Shown: positions 1 through 4,350 of the stretch, piece by piece | Layout of the letters: every line of letters starts with the position of its first letter | How positions within the stretch are numbered: the stretch's first letter is position 1 | Origin: Deltaproteobacteria bacterium | GTDB lineage: Bacteria; Desulfobacterota; Desulfobacteria; Desulfobacterales; JAUVVS01 | Length of the DNA stretch: 5,182 nucleotides | Assembly (NCBI GenBank): GCA_030604545.1 | Contig: JAUVVS010000185.1 | Span: 1 to 5,182 of the forward strand | Direction of reading: 5' to 3' | Made by a program: the position numbers and the translations under genes | Notes under the pieces: model-generated | The model's input: the letters and a program-made list of their open reading frames with translations, nothing else | The model's database searches: none | Told to the model about the DNA's origin: nothing

Positions 1-63
1 GATAGGTAGCAACTTTCTTCTTTTTTGATTTGCAGTATGATATCTATGCTAATATCAGAATAA

Positions 64-417
64 GTGTACTCAGTAAACAACGTCCTATTACTATTTCCCA
101 TTGATAATGAGCCCACTGAGGATGAATCACAATATAATGGTTTCTCGACCAAAGACGCTTTTATCCTTGGTGGAGCAATGGGCTGGGCAATTTTTGTCCT
201 TCCCCAAGTTTTAGCTAAACGGATGATAGGTTTCGTTTCTAAATCAATACCACCCGTGAGCTGGGCTGGATGCTATATTCAAGGCAGACATCATCACCTG
301 ACCTGTTTTCAAGATTTGCTTTCGCAATCAATCATTTTAATTTTTTTTGCGGCCAAATATAAGAAATTTGTGGTTCTAAAGGACAGAAGTATACAAAGTG
401 TATCATTGACTTTTTGA
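64..417 (+). CDS. Doubtful hypothetical ORF, possibly a gene remnant
   Basis: I do not recognise a family. The frame opens with GTG directly after a stop codon and runs 117 codons, with no Shine-Dalgarno sequence in front. Residues about 13-47 look protein-like: an acidic stretch (DNEPTEDES) leads into GFSTKDAFILGGAMGWA, a glycine-rich segment that could start a helix. The second half (about 65-117) reads like chance translation of AT-rich DNA, with runs such as IILIFF and no evident domain. The likeliest explanations are a decayed or frameshifted remnant of a small conserved protein, or a chance ORF. It is separated from arsR by about 380 bases and shares no visible regulation with it. Confidence 0.22.
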   Translation: MYSVNNVLLLFPIDNEPTEDESQYNGFSTKDAFILGGAMGWAIFVLPQVLAKRMIGFVSKSIPPVSWAGCYIQGRHHHLTCFQDLLSQSIILIFFAAKYKKFVVLKDRSIQSVSLTF

Positions 418-759
418 AAGGTGCTCTGGATTATGTATAGATAATATATTTTGTGGTGACCGGGATGCAAGGTTTGAAATAGTAATCTTTAATTCTACTT
501 ATTTGATATTAGCAGGATGCTTAAATCCGGGACTTATGAAAGATCTTTATCGTAGTGTGCACTTCGTGATAGTGCTAAAAACGATAGTTTACCAAATGAA
601 CTTCACTTTTGTAGGCCTTTCAGGATGACAGGAAAGTAGGAGAATGCTAAAATCCAGCAAAGGTGGTCGTACGTTATAGTAGTTGAAACCTCTAGGACAA
701 GGACTCATTTTCCATTTTGGGATGATTTGAGCAAAAAAGTGCCAAAGTGATATTTTTTC
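418..759. other. Gene-poor intergenic stretch
   Basis: I find no credible coding frame on either strand here. The minus-strand frame at 589-861 has no ribosome binding site, is hydrophobic and low-complexity, and overlaps the start of arsR. The stretch holds one strong dyad (548-586, listed separately) and a weak possible upstream promoter for arsR, TTGAGC at 727-732 and TATTTT at 751-756 with an 18-bp spacer. Confidence 0.5.
548..586. repeat. Two-stage inverted repeat (hairpin)
   Basis: Outer arms TATCGT (548-553) and ACGATA (581-586) enclose inner arms GCACT (559-563) and AGTGC (571-575). A symmetric 5x5 internal loop and a 7-base apical loop complete a 39-base stem-loop. No T-run follows on either strand, so it is not a standard terminator. 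It could be a REP-like intergenic element, an RNA structure or a protein site. Confidence 0.4.
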
Positions 760-788
760 TTGACATATGCATTTATGTGCATTAACGT
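760..788 (+). promoter_or_regulatory. Probable arsR promoter
   Basis: A perfect -35 box TTGACA (760-765) is followed after 17 bp by a weak -10 box TAACGT (783-788), which keeps the three most conserved bases (TA...T). The operator-like repeat (767-790) fills the spacer and overlaps the -10, as expected for ArsR-type repression. Transcription would start about 795, at the A of the arsR start codon, so the mRNA would be leaderless or nearly so. TATATA (788-793) aligns better with the arsM -10 but sits too close to the ATG. Confidence 0.45.
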
Positions 789-790
789 AT
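767..790. promoter_or_regulatory. Putative ArsR operator O1 (upstream of arsR)
   Basis: The site contains a perfect 5-bp dyad, ATGCA (767-771) and TGCAT (778-782), with a 6-bp centre. Seen another way it holds hexamers ATGCAT, GTGCAT and ACGTAT spaced 10 and 8 bp apart. The arrangement recurs in front of arsM at 1175-1198: 18 of 24 bases are identical overall and 14 of 15 in the core (768-782). It lies between the -35 and -10 boxes, where a bound repressor would block RNA polymerase. Confidence 0.55.
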
Positions 791-794
791 ATAT

Positions 795-1148
795 ATGGGA
801 ACGGAAAAAACACAATCAAGAACACAAATTGCAGAAAAACTGGTTGAGGCCGTTGATTCAAAATTTTTTAAAACCTTGAGTGAGCCGGTACGAGTTCAGA
901 TATTGAAGTATCTTATGCTAAATGGCCGAGCCGATATCCAGACCATAGCAGAGAATATGCCTCAAGACAGGTCGGTTGTTTCCAGACATCTAAACCTCAT
1001 GCAAGAAGCCGGGATTCTTGTCTGCCAGAAAGAGAATCGCCACATGTTCTACGATGTTAACGGACAACCATTTATAGAAAAATTGGTGGATATTACCGAG
1101 AAGATAAAGAAGTGTATGAATGAGTGTTGTCCTGACTGCTGCAAATAG
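795..1148 (+). CDS. arsR: ArsR/SmtB-family As(III)-responsive transcriptional repressor
   Basis: This 117-residue winged-helix repressor has the usual ArsR length. Residues 24-42 (FFKTLSEPVRVQILKYLML) form the typical family entry helix. Residues about 48-72 hold the helix-turn-helix, with recognition helix SVVSRHLNLMQEAG, and residues 75-89 form the wing (LVCQKENRHMFYDVN). The classic ELCVCDL metal site of E. coli ArsR is absent. Instead the C-terminus carries five cysteines in CMNECCPDCCK (C107, C111, C112, C115, C116), and C77 lies in the wing. C-terminal cysteine sites are known in other ArsR lineages, such as that of Acidithiobacillus, so binding of trivalent arsenic is likely but inferred. 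The ATG is the only plausible start, yet it lacks a Shine-Dalgarno sequence. The gene sits 78 bases upstream of arsM and probably represses both itself and arsM. Confidence 0.92.
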   Translation: MGTEKTQSRTQIAEKLVEAVDSKFFKTLSEPVRVQILKYLMLNGRADIQTIAENMPQDRSVVSRHLNLMQEAGILVCQKENRHMFYDVNGQPFIEKLVDITEKIKKCMNECCPDCCK

Positions 1149-1164
1149 CAGGGGGATTTTTTTT
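1130..1164 (+). terminator. Weak terminator or attenuator at the arsR end
   Basis: Arms CTGCT (1136-1140) and AGCAG (1147-1151) form a 5-bp stem that can be lengthened by TCC/GGA-type pairs across a small bulge. A single A and eight Ts (1157-1164) follow. The arsR stop codon lies in the hairpin. The stem is short, so partial termination is more likely than a full stop. It would partly uncouple arsM from arsR and fits arsM having its own operator. Confidence 0.3.
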
Positions 1165-1174
1165 AACTTTATAT

Positions 1175-1201
1175 GTGCATTTAAGTGCATATGCGCATAA
1201 T
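1175..1201 (+). promoter_or_regulatory. Putative ArsR operator O2 with arsM promoter
   Basis: Hexamers GTGCAT (1175-1180), GTGCAT (1185-1190) and GCGCAT (1193-1198) have the same 10- and 8-bp spacing as the site before arsR. A candidate -10 box CATAAT (1196-1201, 5 of 6 consensus) overlaps the last hexamer. The matching -35 is poor, so the promoter is less certain than the operator. A start near 1208 would leave a short leader carrying the arsM ribosome binding site. Confidence 0.5.
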
Positions 1202-1213
1202 TGCATTAATCCA

Positions 1214-1222
1214 AAAGGAGGT
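1214..1222 (+). promoter_or_regulatory. arsM ribosome binding site
   Basis: AAAGGAGGT is a near-ideal Shine-Dalgarno sequence, with GGAGG ending 5 bases before the ATG at 1227. It decides the arsM start. The longer in-frame GTG at 1185 lies inside the operator and has no ribosome binding site. Confidence 0.85.
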
Positions 1223-1226
1223 CGAA

Positions 1227-2090
1227 ATGGAAGCAAGAGAGGAAGAAGAAATCAGAGAGACAGTTCGAGAGAGTTATGGGAGAATAGCAAGGGATGTAGG
1301 CGTTTCTTCTAAAACAAGCCAGAAATCATCCTGCTGCGGATCGTTTGAAAATGCCACCGATACAAGCAAGCAGCCATCATGTTGTGGTCCAACAGATTTT
1401 TCGGTAAATAATATTTCAGCGATCATGGGGTATTCAAACGAAGATATAGGAAGCGTTCCTGAAGGCGCAAACATGGGACTTGGCTGCGGAAACCCGGTTG
1501 CTCTCGCTTCACTTAAACCAGGAGAAATAGTTGTGGACCTGGGCAGTGGCGGCGGGTTCGATTGTTTCCTTGCGGCCAAACAGGTGGGCGAAACCGGAAA
1601 AGTAATCGGTGTGGATATGACGCCGGATATGGTCAGCAAAGCCAGAAAGAACGCCGAAAAAATGGGGACAAAAAATATCGAGTTCCGGTTAGGTGAGATC
1701 GAACATCTGCCTGTAGCCGATAATAATGCGGATATTATCATGTCAAATTGTGTGATTAATCTGTCTCCTGATAAAGCAAGTGTATACAGGGATGCCTATC
1801 GAGTACTCAAGCCGGGGGGGAGATTGGCCATTTCAGATATCGTGGCTACCGCCCAGCTTCCCGACGAAATCCAAAAAAACCTGGAATTGGTATCAGCCTG
1901 TGTGGGCGGAGCTGCGACAATTGACGAGACTGAGGATATGCTCAAGCAATGTGGATTTCAGGATATCAAGATTACCAAGAAAGATGAAAGCAGGGCATTG
2001 ATTAGTGAGTGGGCACCAGGCAGTAATGCCGGAGATTACGTGGTTTCAGCTTATATTGAGGCTGTAAAGCCTATTAATTATCGACAATAA
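1227..2090 (+). CDS. arsM: Arsenite S-adenosylmethionine methyltransferase (ArsM)
   Basis: This cytosolic 287-residue enzyme methylates As(III) using S-adenosylmethionine and thiols, giving mono- to trimethylated arsenicals. The Rossmann SAM site is VVDLGSGGGFDCFLA (102-116), with an acidic strand end at GVDM (128-131) and the post-I motif VLKPGGRLAISD (193-204). The ArsM-specific cysteines are present: C87 in GLGCGNP, C175 in SNCVINL and C225 in SACVGGA, which correspond to the metalloid-binding and catalytic cysteines known for the family. The N-terminus carries two CCG motifs (C36-C37 and C52-C53), one of which probably supplies the fourth family cysteine. The start follows the strong ribosome binding site at 1214-1222. 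ArsR-controlled expression is inferred from the shared operator. No efflux pump or arsenate reductase lies nearby, so methylation appears to be the local detoxification route. Confidence 0.95.
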   Translation: MEAREEEEIRETVRESYGRIARDVGVSSKTSQKSSCCGSFENATDTSKQPSCCGPTDFSVNNISAIMGYSNEDIGSVPEGANMGLGCGNPVALASLKPGEIVVDLGSGGGFDCFLAAKQVGETGKVIGVDMTPDMVSKARKNAEKMGTKNIEFRLGEIEHLPVADNNADIIMSNCVINLSPDKASVYRDAYRVLKPGGRLAISDIVATAQLPDEIQKNLELVSACVGGAATIDETEDMLKQCGFQDIKITKKDESRALISEWAPGSNAGDYVVSAYIEAVKPINYRQ

Positions 2091-2096
2091 CAATGG

Positions 2097-2162
2097 CCGG
2101 GCCTGTCTTCATAAAACATTCGGCGTGAAGGCGGTGCCCGGTTATATATAAGATGGTTTTTT
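2097..2162 (+). terminator. Possible terminator after arsM
   Basis: Arms CCGGGC (2097-2102) and GCCCGG (2136-2141) form a GC-rich 6-bp stem. An inner 5-bp stem, CTTCA (2107-2111) and TGAAG (2126-2130), continues it after an internal loop. A T6 run (2157-2162) lies 15 bases beyond the stem, farther than in a classic intrinsic terminator. It starts 7 bases after the arsM stop and is the only candidate end for arsM. Confidence 0.38.
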
Positions 2163-2181
2163 ATCCAGCGAAGCTCAACTC

Positions 2182-2199
2182 ATAAGTGGTATAAGTGGT
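2182..2199 (+). repeat. Tandem 9-bp direct repeat upstream of the ECF gene
   Basis: ATAAGTGGT occurs twice in perfect head-to-tail order (2182-2190 and 2191-2199). It abuts the candidate -35 box of the sigma-factor promoter, where an activator could bind. A chance microduplication is also possible. Confidence 0.5.
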
Positions 2200-2226
2200 T
2201 GGCAGCTTTTCATATAGAAATAATCT
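2199..2226 (+). promoter_or_regulatory. Possible promoter for the ECF sigma gene
   Basis: TTGGCA (2199-2204, 5 of 6) and TAATCT (2221-2226, 3 of 6) are separated by 16 bp. The region does not show the GGAAC...CGTC pattern of many self-controlled ECF promoters. If the gene has a housekeeping promoter it is most likely this one. Confidence 0.3.
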
Positions 2227-2247
2227 ATTAACAAAAAAGGTATCATT

Positions 2248-2853
2248 ATGACCTCTGAATATGAATTTAAAGAAATTTATGATGAATATTATCAGAAAAT
2301 CATTCAATATCTTACAAGAGTAGCTGGGCCAAATGATGCTGAGGATATTTCACAGGATGTTTTCGATAAGATAAGTCGCAATCTTAGAAAATTTCGAGGA
2401 CAATCAAAACTTTCAACCTGGATATATCGTATTGCGACCAACACCGCAATAGACAGACTGCGATCTGCCGCACATAAATATTCGAAGGGACACACTACTT
2501 TCGAAGAAGCCATTGATGCCGAAGCCCAAAATGTCTGGGTTGCTCATAAAGACACTGCCGCCGATCAAACTTTGATTCGCAAAGAAATGAGCGAATGTGT
2601 CATAGAGTTCATCGACAACCTACCTCCGGACGACAGAACTGTTATTATTCTCAGCGAATTAGAGGGTTTGGCCAATAAAGAAATTGCTGACATCCTTGAG
2701 ATATCTCTGGATAATGTAAAAATAAGGCTTTACCGCGCCAGAGCCAAACTTAGGATAGCACTCAAGGATGGGTGTGATTTTTATCACAACGAGCAAAATG
2801 TCTTTGCCTGTGACCAAAAGCCGTCTCAAATATTGTCAAAAACTCCCAAATAA
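2248..2853 (+). CDS. ECF-type RNA polymerase sigma factor with CxFY...C tail
   Basis: This 201-residue sigma-70-family factor of ECF layout directs RNA polymerase to a stress regulon. Region 2 spans about residues 7-75, with DAEDISQDVF (30-39) and FRGQSKLSTWIYRIATNTAID (49-69), the usual -10-recognition core. A linker (76-108) leads to region 4 (about 113-170), with LPPDDRTVIILSELEGLANKEIAD and helix-turn-helix ISLDNVKIRLYRARAKLR. After region 4 a roughly 30-residue tail carries GCDFYHNEQNVFACDQK, with C176 and C188; C117 is a third cysteine. No anti-sigma gene lies next to it. Some ECF factors (the CorE type) sense metals through C-terminal cysteines, so the tail might be a sensor; this is inference. 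The ATG has a weak AAAAAGG ribosome binding site 7 bases upstream. The downstream genes are co-directional. Confidence 0.92.
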   Translation: MTSEYEFKEIYDEYYQKIIQYLTRVAGPNDAEDISQDVFDKISRNLRKFRGQSKLSTWIYRIATNTAIDRLRSAAHKYSKGHTTFEEAIDAEAQNVWVAHKDTAADQTLIRKEMSECVIEFIDNLPPDDRTVIILSELEGLANKEIADILEISLDNVKIRLYRARAKLRIALKDGCDFYHNEQNVFACDQKPSQILSKTPK

Positions 2854-2985
2854 ATGTTTATCATAGCCTATTTACCAATTTAATCTGCTCTCGTTCCTCT
2901 CACTATTTGACCTATTGTTTGAATCTTAAAAAAAATGACTGCACGTGTATCCTTTTCAATCCGCATTTCGTCAATAAAGATAAAA

Positions 2986-2993
2986 GGGAGGTG
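2986..2993 (+). promoter_or_regulatory. Rhodanese ribosome binding site (sets the start)
   Basis: GGGAGGTG lies 6-8 bases before the ATG at 3000. A longer in-frame reading from a TTG at 2907 would add 31 residues without a ribosome binding site or family resemblance, so the ATG is preferred. Confidence 0.8.
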
Positions 2994-2999
2994 GAAAAT

Positions 3000-3509
3000 A
3001 TGTACAACTCGGCTAAAAAAACAGATGTTCAGGTGTCGAAGGATATCTTTCCCGCCGAAGCATGGGAACTGATAACAACAAACAGGGAAAACGATCTGGT
3101 CACCATAGACGTAAGCACTCCCCAGGAATACAGGGATCTGCATTTGGAAGGGGCCATCAATGTGAGTCTCCTTTCCAGATTTTTCAAGGCCCGGCTGGAT
3201 GTCATGGATAAGGACAAAACTTATGTGGTCTACTGCAAGGTGGGGGGAAGAAGCAAGATTGCCCAGAAATTGATGAAGCAGTTCGGATTCCAGACAGTCT
3301 ATAACGTTATCGGGGGAACACTCTTGTGGGAGAAAGAAGGATTACCCTTCGCCTTGGGTACGGACGGTGTAAACAAATTCTCTTTCTGTCCATTTTTTAT
3401 TTCCATCATAACATTCAAAAAGATTAAAAAGGTCCTGCACAGTGTATTATCATACTTTACTCAACATAAAGGCCTGTCTACTTCCTCTGAGCAGGGGTCA
3501 GAAGTATAA
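3000..3509 (+). CDS. Single-domain rhodanese-like sulfurtransferase
   Basis: Rhodanese domains carry sulfane sulfur as a persulfide on an active-site cysteine. This 169-residue protein has one domain at about residues 12-116: TIDVSTPQEYRDLHLEGAIN (35-54) is the family DVR/EF and HIPGAIN region, and YCKVGGRS (78-85) is the active-site loop with catalytic C79. GFQTVYNVIGGTLLWEKEGLP (96-116) is the typical closing motif. Beyond it lies an uncommon tail of about 50 residues: a hydrophobic segment around C130 (FSFCPFFISIITF, 127-139), a basic patch KKIKK, and a Ser/Gln-rich end. The tail could be a membrane-associating extension or a drifted C-terminus. No signal peptide is visible, so the domain is probably cytoplasmic. 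It lies 146 bases after the sigma gene and 24 before the SHOCT gene. The substrate is unknown; sulfur transfer in a thiol or metalloid stress response is inferred. Confidence 0.88.
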   Translation: MYNSAKKTDVQVSKDIFPAEAWELITTNRENDLVTIDVSTPQEYRDLHLEGAINVSLLSRFFKARLDVMDKDKTYVVYCKVGGRSKIAQKLMKQFGFQTVYNVIGGTLLWEKEGLPFALGTDGVNKFSFCPFFISIITFKKIKKVLHSVLSYFTQHKGLSTSSEQGSEV

Positions 3510-3533
3510 TCAGGTCTTAATGAGGTGATACAC

Positions 3534-3794
3534 ATGACCGGTTGGGAATCTGAAAGTTTTTCATTCTGGTGGATATTTCCATTGGCGATGTTCATTCTAT
3601 GTATTTTCATGATGCGAGGGAAAAAGATTCCGAGGATGTGTGGATTTGGTTCGGCTAAAGCTAATGACCAAAGTGATAGCGGTTCTGACTCCGCCATGGA
3701 AATACTCGATAAACGGTATGCCCTTGGTGAAATAAACAACGAAGAATTCCGGGAGATGAAAAAAAACTTAAGCCACCAGATAGATAAACTGTAA
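3534..3794 (+). CDS. Small one-TM protein with C-terminal SHOCT domain
   Basis: This 86-residue protein has one N-terminal membrane segment, about residues 11-27 (FWWIFPLAMFILCIFMM), followed by a basic stretch (RGKKIPR) that should face the cytoplasm. A flexible Ser/Asp-rich linker (40-53) leads to a SHOCT motif at about 54-80 (EILDKRYALGEINNEEFREMK). SHOCT is a short C-terminal oligomerisation or interaction module common in small bacterial membrane proteins. C23 lies in the membrane segment and C36 just after it. The start is ATG 3534, with GAGGTG (3522-3527) 6 bases upstream; the in-frame GTG at 3525 overlaps that site. The 24-base gap after the rhodanese gene indicates a shared transcript. 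The function is unknown. An anchoring or signalling role for its neighbours is only a guess. Confidence 0.85.
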   Translation: MTGWESESFSFWWIFPLAMFILCIFMMRGKKIPRMCGFGSAKANDQSDSGSDSAMEILDKRYALGEINNEEFREMKKNLSHQIDKL

Positions 3795-3847
3795 CAATAA
3801 CTGGATAACAATTTTCAATTCTATTACAAAAATTTAGGAAGACGATC

Positions 3848-4072
3848 ATGAAGGCAGAAAAAATAAAAGGGAAAAAAGAAAAAGGAAACTGCTGCGATTT
3901 TGGGGAGGTGTTTAAAAATTTCAAGGGGATGTGTGAAACTATGAGCGCCTGCTGTTCGGGTAAGGATGGATCTAATGATTTTGCAGCCACAATGGAAAAT
4001 ATGATGAAGAAGGGTAAAATGGAAGCCTGCTGTGGCCCTAAAACAGGCAGTAAGACAGATTGCTCAAAATGA
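3848..4072 (+). CDS. Small cysteine-rich protein with three CC pairs, probable metal(loid) binder
   Basis: I do not recognise a named family. The 74-residue protein has 8 cysteines: three vicinal pairs (C15-C16 in GNCCDF, C35-C36 in SACCSG, C61-C62 in EACCGP) plus C29 and C72. The first 13 residues are mostly lysine and glutamate. Two Met/Lys-rich helical segments (about 20-33 and 47-59) separate the pairs. There is no signal peptide or membrane segment, so it should be a soluble cytoplasmic protein. The last pair, ACCGP, resembles SCCGP in the N-terminus of the ArsM encoded upstream and the CC pairs of ArsR. That makes binding of As(III) or another thiophilic metal a reasonable inference. 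AGGAA about 7-11 bases before the ATG is the ribosome binding site. It lies 53 bases after the SHOCT gene and is probably co-transcribed. A metal store, a chaperone feeding ArsM and a redox buffer are all possible. Confidence 0.8.
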   Translation: MKAEKIKGKKEKGNCCDFGEVFKNFKGMCETMSACCSGKDGSNDFAATMENMMKKGKMEACCGPKTGSKTDCSK

Positions 4073-4149
4073 TTTACGATACTATGCTTTCCCCTATAAA
4101 TGGCTGAGGGCGGTAATCTTAGAGACCAAACGAAGTAGAGAGGTGAATA

Positions 4150-4350
4150 ATGTCCGCTATTGCAATAATCGCAGAAAAAGCTGAAAAACGTCGAGATAGT
4201 CCGTTCCGAAGCCTACAAGCCCAAAAAATAAAAATCGGGGCAATTATAATCCTAACCCCGATTATGTAAAATGTATATGATAATCCTCATGCCGAGACAC
4301 CCGTTGGTTATATTGCCGATGCTTATGCTTCAAGCTGGTCGAGGAATTGA
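4150..4350 (+). pseudogene. Possible small gene broken by three single-base frameshifts
   Basis: An excellent ribosome binding site (GAGAGGTGA, 4138-4146) precedes an ATG at 4150, but the open frame lasts only 39 codons (stop at 4267-4269). Protein-like segments continue across frames: MSAIAIIAEKAE in frame 0, NVEIVRSEAYKPK in frame +1 (from about 4187), NYNPNPDYVKC in frame +2 (4242-4274), then DNPHAETPVGYIADAYASSW back in frame 0 (stop 4348-4350). Dropping one base in each of two A-runs (about 4183-4188 and 4223-4228) and one in the tata run near 4275 gives a single continuous frame of about 65 codons. I do not recognise the protein. Its end overlaps the last 28 bases of the opposite-strand hydrolase gene, and the terminator for that gene lies inside it. 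The alternatives are a real 39-residue peptide or chance. Confidence 0.3.
4223..4263 (-). terminator. Rho-independent terminator of the isochorismatase-like gene
   Basis: Read on the minus strand, perfect 8-bp arms AATCGGGG and CCCCGATT (4263-4256 and 4240-4233) enclose a 15-base loop. The T-rich tail TTTTATTTTTT follows at once (4233-4223 region). It lies 60 bases past the stop of the minus-strand gene. On the plus strand no T-run follows, so it ends minus-strand transcription. Confidence 0.75.

Noticed and set aside
313..348. Possible terminator: GATTTGC/GCAATC hairpin and T8 run
   Set aside because: The stem has a bulge and few GC pairs, and the T-run begins 12 bases after it; no convincing gene ends just upstream.
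589..861. Minus-strand open frame of 90 codons
   Set aside because: No ribosome binding site, hydrophobic low-complexity translation, and overlap with the arsR promoter and start.
1185..1226. Longer arsM start at GTG 1185
   Set aside because: It lies within the operator repeat and lacks a ribosome binding site, while ATG 1227 has an almost ideal one and gives the normal family N-terminus.
1274..1741. Minus-strand open frame of 155 codons within arsM
   Set aside because: It is antisense to a clear arsM; the translation shows no family features and there is no ribosome binding site.
2907..2999. 31-residue N-terminal extension of the rhodanese from a TTG
   Set aside because: No ribosome binding site and no resemblance to the family; GGGAGGTG before ATG 3000 fixes the start.
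3461..3990. Two minus-strand open frames (3461-3811 and 3661-3990)
   Set aside because: They are antisense to the SHOCT and Cys-rich genes, which have ribosome binding sites and recognisable composition.
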